A DNA stretch of 64,000 nt from Ipomoea triloba (Eukaryota > Streptophyta > Magnoliopsida > Solanales > Convolvulaceae), in assembly GCF_003576645.1 (NCBI RefSeq), contig NC_044922.1, forward strand, positions 20,864,122 through 20,928,121, given 5' to 3'. Positions within the stretch are counted from its first letter, which is position 1. Each line of letters begins with the position of its first letter. Made by a program: the position numbers and the translations under genes. This document shows, piece by piece, positions 1 through 10,831 of this stretch. Under the pieces are notes generated by a model. It saw only the letters and a list, made by a program, of their open reading frames with translations. It had not been told where the DNA came from and did not search any database.

Positions 1-499
1 GAAATACACCACTCAATTCAAATGCACCAACAAAATTAAAACACACCATTATACGTTATAAAATGCACCAGTTCTCATATTAAAACACACCACACACCAA
101 ATACACTTACTATTGCGAATTACACCAATATTATCTCAAGTATGAACCAGATTAATGTTGATAATGCACAGAGTATTGCGAATTACTCCATTCTCGTTTC
201 TCTGTTGGAGTCGACCTATGCATTTTGTTCGGATCGGAGCGCTCGTTGCTGGTGATGGAGTTCCTTCTACGCTCGTCTGGTGTTTGTTGCTCAGTGCTCG
301 TCGACTTCAAGTCTCCGTCATCGTCCGATCTGATCTGGTTTTGAAATTGTAGTGAATTGTCAACATTATCCTTCTCGTTCGCGTAGCTATAGATCGGCGC
401 CTATATTGTTTGGATTAATATGAAGTCTTAGATCATGAGATCTAATGGTGCAAATAAGGCCACACAGCCGCACGGGGGAGACTGGCCGCATCTGATGGG

Positions 500-500
<1 letters not shown>
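1..500. other. Intergenic, no gene seen
   Basis: AT-rich sequence with scattered short words such as caccacac and aatgcacca. An open frame at 155-352 (65 codons) has no recognisable domain and is probably chance. A similar aatgcaccag word recurs near 61450, so the first 130 bases may be the edge of a dispersed repeat. Nothing else can be supported. Confidence 0.5.

Positions 501-502
<2 letters not shown>

Positions 503-540
<38 letters not shown>
503..540. repeat. (TA)n microsatellite
   Basis: About 19 uninterrupted TA units. It directly abuts the left end of a foldback element at 541; another TA-rich array lies at the right end of that element. Confidence 0.95.
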
Positions 541-543
<3 letters not shown>

Positions 544-768
544 TCATGATCAGGTGCGGCCGTGCTCTCACTTACGGCCGTGCGGTTCACACCACTCAAT
601 GTTACGAAATACACCACTCAATGTTAAGAAATACACCACACAAATATGCACTGTGGTGTGTTTCTTAACATTGTGGTGTGTTTCATTGTTGTGTGTTTCT
701 TAACATCGAGTGGTGTATTTTGTAACATTGAGTGGTGTGTGACCGCACGGCCGCACCTGAACCAAAAT
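541..768. mobile_element. Foldback MITE between TA-rich arrays
   Basis: The two halves are inverted copies. The left arm carries tcaggtgcggccgtgc followed by caccactcaatgtta; the right arm ends taacattgagtggtg then gaccgcacggccgcacctga. The left arm has about 17 extra bases (a second gcggccgtg word). Both ends lie against TA-rich microsatellite DNA, which resembles MITEs that insert into (TA)n, such as the Micron type described in rice. No coding capacity. Family assignment is inference. Confidence 0.7.
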
Positions 769-783
769 CTATATATATGTATG

Positions 784-845
<62 letters not shown>

Positions 846-846
846 C

Positions 847-915
<69 letters not shown>

Positions 916-985
916 CACACACATATATATACATATATATATATATATATGTATACATATATATATATGTATGTATATATATGTG

Positions 986-1041
<56 letters not shown>

Positions 1042-1099
1042 TATATATACATACATATATATATATGTGTGTGTGTGTGTATACGTATATATATATAAT
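769..1099. repeat. Compound AT/TG microsatellite
   Basis: Alternating (AT)n, (TG)n and (CA)n runs over about 330 bases. The tyrosine/isoleucine and valine/cysteine reading frames in all six frames here are products of the dinucleotide repeat and are not genes. Confidence 0.97.
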
Positions 1100-2045
1100 A
1101 AAAGGGGTACTTTCCGCGCGGGTGTCACGGAAAGTATTTAATTTTATTTTTTTTAAAAGAAGAAATTCTTAAGCTTTCCCCCGCATCCTGTACATGTGTC
1201 GCAAATAGCGTATACCTTTGCAGTCACCTCCATCCGCTACACCTATAGAGGTGTAGTGGAAAGTCTTTTATAGGTGTAGAAGATGTTCAATTCTATAGTA
1301 GTGATTTTGAATATTGTCAACTCAAATTGCTATTGTAATTAGGTGTTATGAACTTGCATAGATCCTAACACAGATTCTACCACAACACACTTTGTGCTAT
1401 TCGAGGAATCACAGCATGTAAAATCCATGAGAGAACTAAGTTGTTAGCTCTCTCCCGGAGGGTTTCATCATATTTTCCAGGGGCATTTATGTTGGAAAAA
1501 TGCTACTATATTTGTAATACAAAAGAGATACAATATAATACAGAAGAACAAGGAAACAAAACCGGATAATCTGGTATCTTCAGGCGTGTAATCACTTTCC
1601 TATAAGCTTTAAATCTCCCTTAGAAAAGCACCAGGGTTCCAGATTTAATCTTATGGGATACAAGAAGATGAATGAAATTCTTAAGTTGCTTTGATTAAGA
1701 ATTTCCTGTAGAACTGTAGGACTGTGAAATATCAAGGTTTCATGCAGATCAATTGCATGTATATTTCGTATGATGTATTCTGTATCTCTTCCAATAACAC
1801 TCCTAGAATTTATAGAGATAAATTCTAACTGTTAAGAGCAGTTACTGGAAGTTTACAGTAGTTACAAACACCAACTTCTAAAGATATATACGAAATATAT
1901 CTGATTTTGGGATTTATATAAACTAACTTACGTAAAGTAACATGCAATATAAATATATATTAATGACTTCAATGCATCTCAGACATGCAAATATGTCATG
2001 TAATACAATATATTTATAATGATGTGCAGTAAAGCCACACTTAAC
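1100..2045. other. Intergenic, no gene seen
   Basis: AT-rich unique-looking sequence. Near 1242-1286 the word ggtgtag occurs around short inverted words, but no gene, tRNA or clear transposon end could be supported. Confidence 0.5.
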
Positions 2046-2089
2046 CTCATGCGAGACATAAACTAGTTCCATGCAAGTGATTTTGCTTT

Positions 2090-2312
2090 GCTAATGACCT
2101 CTCGAGAGGTGCATGATCTTCGAGAGGTACATCACCATCATATTCGAAAGGTGAATGTATTGAGTAATTTGCCTTCGAGACATCGTTTCCATGCGGATGT
2201 TCGAGACATGGCTCTTGTGAGACAGATTTCGCGAACCGACCTCTCGCGGACCTCTCAAGGACCTCTCGAACACCTCTCGAGCACCTCTCTAGACCTCTCA
2301 AGCATTCCAAAA
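2090..2312. repeat. Clustered acctctcga / tcgagaggt motif
   Basis: A 220-base stretch contains at least eight copies of acctctc(ga) or its complement. Between 2260 and 2310 they recur roughly every 10-14 bases. The words cgagacat and cgagaggt also occur in the LTR at 61564-62366 (near 61840-61918), so this may be a diverged LTR fragment of a related element. Open frames through it are repetitive (arginine/serine/leucine-rich) and are not taken as genes. Confidence 0.5.
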
Positions 2313-4500
2313 TCATCTCTACCAAACTCAATAATATTCACTACTCCACAACTCCAAATATTATTTGAGCTTTCATGGTAGACGTCTGAACCATTAATTT
2401 CCATTACTATATAAATATCCAACAATTTATAGCTCCATTTACAAGCTAAGCCTAATTTGTTTTTGGAGAGCACACCATGCCATAGCTCTTTCCCAGGAGT
2501 AATAGTTGTTCCCAATCAGAAGTTGAGAGACTACTAGTCCTAACGAAGGATTCTCAGATCGATGAATGCATATAGTAAGCGTAACCTGGATCAAGAGGAT
2601 CCATATAAATAGCATGTGGCATGCACAACGGGAATCGAGGTCAGAGACTTGAGGATTTGGTGCTTGATTTTATGACTCTAAGTCTCCTCATTACGCAGCT
2701 TGAGCTATTTATACAAAGAGGAGAAAGGCAGGTGCCAACTAATCAACTCTAATCAGCTAGCTAACTGTGGTTTTAATTAATAATATCACTCATTTCATTA
2801 TTTTTCTCCTTCCTTTCTTGAACTGCAGCTGCTTCATGTTGTGATATCCAAAACCCAACATAACTCATCTTTGAAAGGAACTGAAATCCAAACCAATAAC
2901 TTCAACAACTACGCTATCACTAACTGCAACGTTAATTGCCATGCTTTTCTGTTGGTTCAATATATTGGCTGTTATACCCCTAGTGTTTGCTTCTAAAGTG
3001 GGTACGTAAAAGTTCTCCTACAGGAATTGTAGGGCCTGCACAGTAGGCTAAAATGTAAACAAGCTAAGCTGCAGAACGTGTACGTGCATCTTGCGGTTGC
3101 CGGTTGGTATACATGTTAGATATAAATGTAGTCTGACGTTAATTGAATAAAGTCTACTAGAAACCTAGCCTCGTAGTAATAGAACAATGTTGATCTACAG
3201 CTATAGTTCATGTCTCCTCAGTTGTGTTGTTTCTTAAACGTAACATTACTCATTTCGTCACATACTTACCCAAAATCCTAAATGGTGTATTGCTTGGGAT
3301 TTTTTGAGCACCATAGGTATTGTAAACTAAATGCCTTATATATTGTATATCTTACACATCACATCAATATAGACTTTATATTAGGTAGACACAAAGTCTG
3401 GTTGACTAAGAACTTGTAGTTATTCCGTCCAACCAAACTACTTGATAAATCTAATCAAACTTGCACCACATAATTAAAGCAGTAATATATATACATCTAC
3501 AAACCTAATAAGAGCCAATAAAGTTAGGTATCTAAAGGGAACTAAAAAAATGTTGCTGTAATTGTTGGTTGAAATGAATGGTTCATATTATTTTTATTTT
3601 AGTACTACATATTTTTTTATTATTTTTCTTATTTTACCCTCTATTATATAATTTACTTTTACTAAATACACATGCATTCCGTCAATGTAAACTTTAGTAA
3701 TAGAATATTCCTTTAACAATTTATTATTCTTTAACTTAGTCATCGATTTAATTTTCATAAAGAAGGTCTTAGGCTCGAATTTCATACAAATCAAAATTAT
3801 ATTGACATAATTGTTAAACATATACCATGAATATGTTAGAGTTTATTAAAAAATATATAATATAATAGCCAATGTGATTGCTCACTCTCTGGCCAGAGCT
3901 GTTTGCTTATATACTGGTCCGGAGATGTGGGGTGTCTCCCATTGTATTCGTGATTTGATTTCGCAATAATAGTTTGCTTTGATTGTTGTTTTAAAAAAAC
4001 ACAATATAAAAAAAATTTAGCATGAACTGTAGTCAATTAATTAGAATCACGCATTGGGCATTAATGAAACAGTACACCTAATTTATAATACATATTCAAC
4101 ACAAATGAGAAATTATGCTTATTATCATTATCTTTTGGGAAAAGATGATTTGGTTCTGTTTTTTAAGGTGACCAAGGCACTAAAATTGCAAAGAAGCACG
4201 CTAAGAGACTAGATCAAATCAAGAATTCATTTTTTGCGGAAGTGGGAACAACATGAAACATGGATCACGCCAATTAATAGAGTTTTGTGTTGTAAAAACT
4301 ATGCTTAGGGTACTATCCGGTGAGGATGTTTCCCTCTAAAACTGTTATTGCACAAGTTAATCTAACATTTCTGCCAGAGGTCATAGTTATGCATTCTTGA
4401 AATATTTACTTTTATAAAAAAAAAATTGATAATCTTACATTGATGATATACGCTAGGATACCGAATGATACTTTCATAAATTCTGAAACACTAATTATAT
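2313..4500. other. Intergenic, with one duplicated segment
   Basis: No gene recognised. About 50 bases near 3066-3116 (containing gcggttgccggttggtatac after an aagctgcag word) recur near 4884-4930 in the same orientation with a small deletion, so part of this region was duplicated. Short open frames at 3594-3821 and 3836-4036 lack domains. Confidence 0.5.
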
Positions 4501-4803
4501 GAGAAAATTGTAATTTATGCCCCTCCATAATATGTCAATTATCAATGTCACCCATAAATTATTAGTGGTGTAAATGTTGCCCCTCAATTTTCAAAGCAAT
4601 ACATATATTGCTCCTCCCAAGTGTAATTGTTGCCCCTCAATTTTCAAAACGGTACATATATAATATATTGCCCTCCAGTACGGTATGGGAGGGACAATAT
4701 ATGTAGCGCTTTGAAAATTGATCAGCAATATTTACACCACTAATAATTAATGGGTGACATTGATAATTGACATATTATAAAGGGACAAAAAATTATAATT
4801 TTT
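4501..4803. mobile_element. Foldback MITE, about 300 bp
   Basis: The left half (words tatgtcaattatcaatgtca, ggtgtaaatgttgcccctca, attttcaaagc) is repeated in inverted orientation in the right half (tgacattgataattgacata, gctttgaaaatt, aatatttacaccac). The arms meet near 4650-4690. No open frame. A perfect target duplication was not identified, so the superfamily is unknown. Confidence 0.75.
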
Positions 4804-5330
4804 CATTTAAAAATATACCTTGAGTATTAGACCATTCGTGCAATGCGCGTTGTAAGTGGTAACTAGTAACATATATTATGTCAACAAGCTGCAGTACGTG
4901 TGCATCATGCGGTTGCCGGTTGGTATACACTCCTGTAGTCTCCAGCTACAACGTAACCCACTCCTCTGGAAAGACACCAAAAAGGGCTTCTCAACCACGA
5001 ACAGTAAAGCAAGGGTCCATTCGGTTTCTATTTTGTTTCAACTATCAGCCAGCTAGGAATCTACCAAAGCGGTTCCGCAGCTTACATCAGTATGTTCATT
5101 TTCTAGGGCATTTATTATTAGGCATTGGGTAAACTTCATATGTCAAGAGTTTAGTTAACTTTCCCACTCATAACCTAACCCCTTTTATCTGTTTTTTTTT
5201 TTTTCCAATTTTGTTTGGTATGGACTTGTGGGTAAAGGACAACCTATTGTCGTACAATGCACTCCTTTATGAGTCTCGCAGGTGGAAGCATGTCATTAAG
5301 ATCAATCCCATGGTGGGGCTATTTTGCAAG

Positions 5331-5332
<2 letters not shown>
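4804..5332. other. Intergenic, no gene seen
   Basis: It contains the second copy of the segment also seen near 3066-3116 (here 4884-4930) and a 14-T run near 5191. Two overlapping frames at 4856-5132 have no recognisable domain. Confidence 0.45.
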
Positions 5333-5380
<48 letters not shown>

Positions 5381-5715
5381 CTTTTTCTTTTTTTTTTTTT
5401 TTTTTTTTTTCTTTTTCTTTTTTTTTTTTTTTTTTTTTTTCTTTTTCTTTTTTTTTTTTTTTTTTTTTTTCTTTTTCTTTTTTTTTTTTTTTTTTTTTTT
5501 CTTTTTCTTTTTTTTTTTTTTTTTTTTTTTCTTTTTCTTTTTTTTTTTTTTTTTTTTTTTCTTTTTCTTTTTTTTTTTTTTTTTTTTTTTCTTTTTCTTT
5601 TTTTTTTTTTTTTTTTTTTTCTTTTTCTTTTTTTTTTTTTTTTTTTTTTTCTTTTTCTTTTTTTTTTTTTTTTTTTTTTTCTTTTTCTTTTTTTTTTTTT
5701 TTTTTTTTTTCTTTT

Positions 5716-5765
<50 letters not shown>
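5333..5765. repeat. T-rich 30-bp tandem array with mirror symmetry
   Basis: 433 bases made only of T and C on the plus strand. There are 48 T, then twelve CTTTTTC blocks spaced exactly 30 bases apart (first C at 5381, last C at 5717) and separated by 23 T, then 48 T. The block is mirror-symmetric about position 5549. A homopyrimidine mirror repeat of this kind can form a triplex (H-DNA). The poly-phenylalanine and poly-lysine frames are shadows. Perfection of this degree could also be a consensus or assembly artefact. Confidence 0.95.
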
Positions 5766-6149
5766 CATGAGCTTCGCACTTCAAATCATATCGGAGTGGT
5801 CACCTAGCTGGCAGCCATTCCAATTGCTGATCAGTATGTGTTATACCAATCTGACTTTCTTTTTTCCAACAAAGTAAAAAAGCTCTTAAAACACATAAAT
5901 GGAGTTACTCTAAGGCTATTTTCAATTCACTTTTATTTTTTTTCTTCTCTGTTTTTTATTTTTATTTTTATTTTGCTTGTCTCCTTTTTTTGGATTATTT
6001 TTTATTTTGATTGTCTCTTTTTTTGGATTAACGAGGTAAACCCCACTCGACTGTGTGAGTAGTAAACCCTCGCCCCTCGACCCTAGCCGGTAAAATTTTG
6101 CTTGCCTCCTTGAGACGAGAGTATGACTAAATAAATTTACAAAATTGTG
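5766..6149. other. Intergenic, no gene seen
   Basis: T-rich sequence with a cluster of cctcg/ccctcg words near 6046-6110. No domain or transposon end identified. Confidence 0.45.
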
Positions 6150-6317
6150 CTATAAATAGGAGTTACTCTACACATGTGGCATCCGGTGTCCCGGTTAACA
6201 CTCCTACATTCTACATTGATGATGGGAGTGGGTTTGAGCCTGGAAACAATTGTAGATTGAGAAAGTAGTTATGAACCGATACTACATTATAACAGAGTCA
6301 GTAATACTCAAAAAATA
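6150..6317 (+). mobile_element. tRNA-derived SINE, diverged copy
   Basis: It shares the words ccggtgtccc, ttaacactcc, tgggagtggg(t)ttgagcc and acagagtcagtaatact with the better copies at 26424-26576 (+) and 37560-37700 (-). The ttgagcc region fits a decayed pol III B box. The A box is poorly conserved and no target duplication is obvious. The boundaries are approximate. Confidence 0.6.
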
Positions 6318-6502
6318 AAGAGCAGCATTTTCCATTATTAAATGCATTAGCTTCTAAAGATTAAAATAGAGGGTAAAACACAGAAATCTTAAAGTTACAT
6401 GCCCGTTACAAGAAAAAAAAAGGAACAGGAACGTGTAAATTATTTTCACCACCTAATTCAATTCAAGGAGTCACCTAATTAGAGTCTTGGTTGAGAAGAA
6501 TG
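6318..6502. other. 3' flank of the GRX-like gene
   Basis: AT-rich sequence immediately downstream (minus-strand sense) of the GRX-like stop codon. It probably contains the 3' UTR. No poly(A) signal is claimed. Confidence 0.4.
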
Positions 6503-7285
6503 CTAATAGTCTAATTTGAGGGATTCCACCGGTCCCGGCACCGACGCCGGCGGCGTACAGGAACAAGATGGGCACCTAATCAGACCGTTCTCGTTGCAGG
6601 CGGTGCAGGTCCGGAATCCGCCTTTTCCACGGTAACATTTGTGGCTGCCGTCGCACTCGTCGCAGAGGACAAATCTGTGGCCGCCGCACACCTGGCACGC
6701 GTCTGGAATCGCCGGCGCTAGGCCTCTCACCATCTTCTTCAACTGCCCGGTCTCGTGGAGCTGCCGGATCTCCTTCGCGCCGCCAACGTATCTTCCGCCG
6801 ATGAAAACTCGCGGCAGGGTTAGTTTCGTCTTTTCGCGGACGCCCATGACGCGCTGTAGCTCCTCCATGAATCTGCCGTCCATAGACACGTCTCGCTCGT
6901 CGACCGAGACGCGGAGGCTCCGTAAGGTCAACCGGACGGCCTTGCAGTCCTCGAAAGTCCGGCGGACCACTCGGAGGCTCGTGAAGTATACGACGATTTG
7001 GCTCTCGGTTCCAGGTAGGAATATCGACGGCTCTGAACCCTCTGTTTGCCCCAGCGGCGAAGGGACGGCATTAGGTTTGGTCTCGGCCCCGGGGAGGGCC
7101 TTGAAGGCGGAGAGGACGGCGTTGGCGCGGAAAACCCGGTGGAAGATATTGGGCTTCTTGAAATAGGAGTGGATCTGGGTAGTGGGGTCGTCGGCGGCGC
7201 AGAGGGTGTAGATATCTTTGAAGGAAGAGCAGGCGAATTTGGAGGAAGAACTGCTAGTCTTTGATGCGGTTCGAGTTAGCCACAT
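6503..7285 (-). CDS. Glutaredoxin-like protein with C-terminal CxxC cysteine-rich domain
   Basis: A single-exon frame of 260 residues ending in TAG. I chose the ATG at 7285-7283 (protein starts MWLTRTASK); the longer frame to 7300 would need a TTG start. After a serine-rich N-terminus comes a glutaredoxin fold at about residues 90-190. Its start (YFTSLRVVRRTFEDC) is the place where classical glutaredoxins have CxxC, so the active-site pair is absent. The later LPRVFIGGRYVGGAKEI segment matches the conserved cis-proline and glutathione-binding region. The C-terminus has CQVC, CDEC, CTAC and CPSC pairs, probably zinc-binding. This layout is the plant family of At5g39865-like proteins; its biochemical role is not established, so a redox enzyme activity should not be assumed. 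There are no introns. A MITE (7542-8209) lies about 260 bp upstream of the ATG. Family call is firm; function is open. Confidence 0.9.
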   Translation of the reverse strand: MWLTRTASKTSSSSSKFACSSFKDIYTLCAADDPTTQIHSYFKKPNIFHRVFRANAVLSAFKALPGAETKPNAVPSPLGQTEGSEPSIFLPGTESQIVVYFTSLRVVRRTFEDCKAVRLTLRSLRVSVDERDVSMDGRFMEELQRVMGVREKTKLTLPRVFIGGRYVGGAKEIRQLHETGQLKKMVRGLAPAIPDACQVCGGHRFVLCDECDGSHKCYRGKGGFRTCTACNENGLIRCPSCSCTPPASVPGPVESLKLDY

Positions 7286-7541
7286 TGGTTCAGAAATCAA
7301 TACTCTAAATTACCAAAAATCGAAACAGAAATTCGACTGGTTTAAGAAATTGATGTTTCAATACATCTTGGCTGGAAAAAATGAAGGTAAGGAGAAGATA
7401 AGTGGTGGGCGCCGGCAATTGAGAATTGAAAGTTTGAGAAGAGGAAAAACTGCGAAGACGGGGGTGAAGGGTAAGTCAGGGGAATCAGCTATCGGTTTTA
7501 TATCCCCATAAGCCCATGGTACTTGAGATAAAATAAAGAAA
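7286..7541 (-). promoter_or_regulatory. Putative 5' UTR and proximal promoter of the GRX-like gene
   Basis: About 255 bases between the ATG and the MITE. The plus-strand frame across 7218-7511 is antisense to the gene and has no domain. No confident TATA box or start site can be assigned. Confidence 0.35.
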
Positions 7542-8209
7542 GAGTTAATACAGGATTTGGTTCCTCATTCACTTTAATTCCTTACTTTCAAATTTGGTTT
7601 AACTTAATTTCATTTTTTGTTTTAGATTTATAAGTGATAGTCTACTTTTAGTTCTCTTTTATTTGAGCATTTTATTTTGGTCCTAATATTATTGTAACAT
7701 GATCAATTTTGATTTTCTATTAATAAAACAGTTTAAATACTCTTAAATACAATGAAATTTCAGTTTTCAATTATGATTTTTTTCAAAAAATATATAACGA
7801 GTCAGCGTATTTTGCATAGAAAAGACTGAAATGTCCTTAAATTTAAGGACATTTCAACGATTTTGTTGATGGGGGACCAAAATTGATTATATCACAATAA
7901 TACTATGACCAAAAGGGGATATTCTGATAAAAAAGAACTAAAAGTGGACTGTCACATATAAATTTATGAACAAAAATAGAATTAAGTCTTAGTTTAATTT
8001 TATTCTCAAAATGCAATTGTTAATCAAAATGATAACTATGAAATTTTTAATCAAAATGGTCTTAATCAGGATTATTTTGATTTTTAGTTTAAATAAAGGA
8101 CTATTTTAAATAAAAATTGCATACTTGGGATAAAATTGAGCACGTTTAGAAGTCGATGATCAAAATGGTAAAATTTTAATAGTCGGGAGATCAAATCGGG
8201 TATTAACTC
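7542..8209. mobile_element. Foldback MITE with 9-bp target duplication (Mutator-like)
   Basis: The ends are inverted (left gagttaatacaggatttg, right caaatcgggtattaactc), and further internal segments are inverted, for example a gatcaattttgattt region against aaaattgattatatc. It is flanked by a perfect 9-bp direct repeat ATAAAGAAA at 7533-7541 and 8210-8218. A 9-bp duplication is typical of Mutator-like elements. It has no coding capacity. It sits just upstream of the GRX-like gene and could affect its promoter. Confidence 0.85.
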
Positions 8210-8218
8210 ATAAAGAAA

Positions 8219-8824
8219 AGAGAATTTACTTCTATTATTATAATTTTTAAATATAATGAAAATCTATGAGGGTTTGGTTAAGGTTGTTGGATGGAGATGG
8301 TGGATGAGGTTTTGCTGTATAAAGAGGTTTAAGAGATGAGAATGAGGGTCAATTTAGATTGAGAATATAATTATTTCTTACTTCAGAATTAATTCTTACT
8401 TTTATCTATGAAAAAACTAATTTCTATATATGATGTGCAAAGTTTCATGGTGTAGTATAATCAAATAATTGGAGTAATATTAGTAAACTAACATCACACA
8501 AAATTGCATTCTAACTTAACACTTCCAAAAAAAAAGAGTAAAAAGTAAATTTTTGTATGTCAAAGAGCAATATTGTTTTATTTAATTTACACTTGGTGAG
8601 TCATGACTTATATGACACGATTAAATAGTAAATGTTAAAATTAATTAAAAAACAAATAAATTACTAACAAACTAAGAAATTGAATGAAATTAGCTTATAT
8701 GCTATAATAGACTTGTGAATTTGATTAAAGAAATATGATATAACAACATTGATTGAATAGTATTATAACTACAAGAGACAATTCTTGTCCAACAAAAATT
8801 CAATATACAATATATTAAACATTA
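8219..8824. other. Intergenic, no gene seen
   Basis: Very AT-rich DNA with no recognisable gene, RNA or transposon end. Confidence 0.5.
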
Positions 8825-8900
8825 TGTACAACTCTCTTAGCACAAAAAAAAAAAATTAAAAAAAATATAATATGCATTTACAAATATAACACACTAGTAT

Positions 8901-9330
8901 AGGTCACACTTGTGTGAGACCGTCTCACGGATCCTTATTCGTGAGACGGGTCGGGTCAAAGCAACATGCAAATGTCATGCTCATATGTGCAAATGCCATG
9001 CTTATATGCTCAAATATAATACTAATCAAGAATACAATTTTTGTTACTTATAAGAGAAAAAGTAATACATTTTTCATAATAAGTAATGTTGACAAGTGTC
9101 CCTTACTTATAAAGGAAAATATAATACTTTTGAGGGAAAATGTAATAAATGTAAAAGTATTGTATTTTTCATTAAAAGTATTGCATTTACCCTTATAAGT
9201 AACAAAAATTGTATTCCTAATTAGTATTACATTTGAGCATATACGTATGACATTTGAGCATATAAGTATAACATATGCAGCTTGACCCGACCCGTCTCAC
9301 GGTGAGACAGTCTTACACAAGTTTTTGCCT
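8901..9330. mobile_element. 430-bp MITE with acttgtgtgaga terminal inverted repeats
   Basis: The left end contains cacttgtgtgagaccgtctc and the right end contains its imperfect complement (gtgagacagtcttacacaag then tttttgcct). Inner segments are also inverted (ttataagagaaaa / ataagtaacaaaaattgta). The empty site is visible at 17071-17076, where actagtat is followed directly by tggaactt. A 43-bp derivative consisting almost only of the two ends occurs at 28545-28587 and again at 29073-29115. No target duplication can be assigned with confidence. Confidence 0.8.
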
Positions 9331-9773
9331 TGAAACTTAACATCTAACTGTTAGTATGGATAAATTGTTTACCTAATTATTCATAATTTAACAACTAACT
9401 TTGTTTGGAGTTTCATTAACTTTTTTTTTTTGAAAACCAAACGAAACAACTTTTATTAAATCCCTGAAAAAAGACGAAATACAATCAGGAGGGGCAAAAT
9501 CCCACACACCAAGGACAGAAGAAGAACCAGTCGCCCGTGCAAGGACATGAGCTACATGATTCTGACCTATTGACATGGCGAACAGAAATGTTCCCAATGC
9601 CACTAGCAATATACCGACATTGCTTAATAAGTAAACCGACGTAAGAAAAGTCATTACAAGCAGAATTAAAATTTAAACAAAAGCTTTGGCAATCAGATTC
9701 CACAATAATGTTGTTATAGCCCCGATTCTTTATCCATGTAAGTGCTTCCTTTACTGCCATTGTCTCCGCAAGA

Positions 9774-10031
9774 TAAGGATCTTTCGCACAAGGTAGAAGA
9801 CCACTGAAGGCAGCCAAAGGATCTTTCGCACAAGGTAGAAGACCACTGAAGGCAGCCACAAAATGACCAGCACAAGGTAGAAGACCACTGAAGGCAGCCA
9901 CAAAATGACCAAAGTGATCACGTATGACTGCACCAACAGCCACAAAATGACCAAAGTGATCACGTATGACTGCACCAAAACCCACATTATGACCAAAGTG
10001 ATCACGTATGACTGCACCAAAACCCACATTA
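9774..10031. repeat. Four successive 42-bp tandem duplications in the LINE RNase H region
   Basis: Adjacent but different 42-bp segments are each repeated once, so the encoded 14-residue pieces stutter: GAVIRDHFGH, then GHFVAAFSGL, then AAFSGLLPCAKDP. Each duplication keeps the frame. A fifth 42-bp duplication lies at 11634-11717. The equal length of all five points to a common cause, most simply an assembly overlap not collapsed. Confidence 0.9.
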
Positions 10032-10831
10032 GCATGCAATAAAGAAGCATCAATGTTACATTTTACCATACCAAGAGGTGGAGGTGACCATACAGCAACT
10101 TCATGGATGGGAGTCCCATGCAATGACAAATTAGTTGAGAGATATGACTCCTGCCATGTACTAACACAATTAACAATAAAATTCTTCAAAGAAACATCAT
10201 TCCAGACCTTTGCATTCCATAAGGCGTCATTGCGTGCAGTCCAAATGGCCCAAATACGAGCAGCCAACTCAATAATTTTTTGAGCATTATTCAGCCGAAG
10301 GTAACGCTCTACTAGACCAACAAGAGACCCTCCAATCTGATCAGTAAATCCATTCCATGCAGTCATCGCTACTGGGCATTTACAAAACAGATGGTTAACA
10401 GATTCTATCACAGATGGGCATAGAATACACCCACCGTCAGCAGCTATGCCCCTAGCCCGTAAGACCTCTCTGACTGGCAAGATATTACGAACACATCTCC
10501 ATATGAAATTACGAACTTTCGGTGGAACTCTCATTTTCCATAAGTGCTTCCATGCAGTGAACAGTAAGTTAGTCTCCGGGACCAAAAGAGAATTCGTCTG
10601 AGCCTGATAGCCAAGATGAACAGAATACTGACCTCTCAAGTCACCCTTCCAATACCAACAATTTGAAAATAAAGGCGATATCGGAGTCTTAATAATTCGC
10701 TCAACATCTTGAGCATCAAAAACATCACGTAACAAATCCAGATCCCAATTTCCATAGCGGTCTAACAGATTACATACACGGGTTTCTCTAAGTTGAGGTG
10801 CGCATTCTGTGCGTATATAAGGGTCCTCACT
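9989..10831. repeat. 843-bp near-identical duplicate of 10833-11675
   Basis: The segment is repeated directly after a single N at 10832. I saw one base difference (aatttcc near 10750 against aattacc near 11594). It duplicates the zf-RVT to RNase H part of the LINE. A single N at the join suggests two overlapping contigs placed end to end. Confidence 0.95.

Noticed and set aside
624..1172. Many 90-150-codon tyrosine/isoleucine/valine/cysteine-rich frames
   Set aside because: They are translations of AT/TG dinucleotide repeats in every frame, with no domain.
5333..5765. CRISPR-like regular spacing
   Set aside because: The 30-bp pitch has no unique spacers; it is a simple T/C tandem repeat in a plant genome.
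5211..5877. Poly-phenylalanine and poly-lysine/arginine/glutamate frames of 148-206 codons
   Set aside because: Direct translation of the T-rich tandem array; no protein feature.
7286..7300. Longer GRX-like protein starting at 7300
   Set aside because: That position is TTG, not ATG; the first ATG in frame is at 7285.
6639..7511. Plus-strand frames over the GRX-like gene
   Set aside because: Antisense shadows of a well-supported minus-strand gene.
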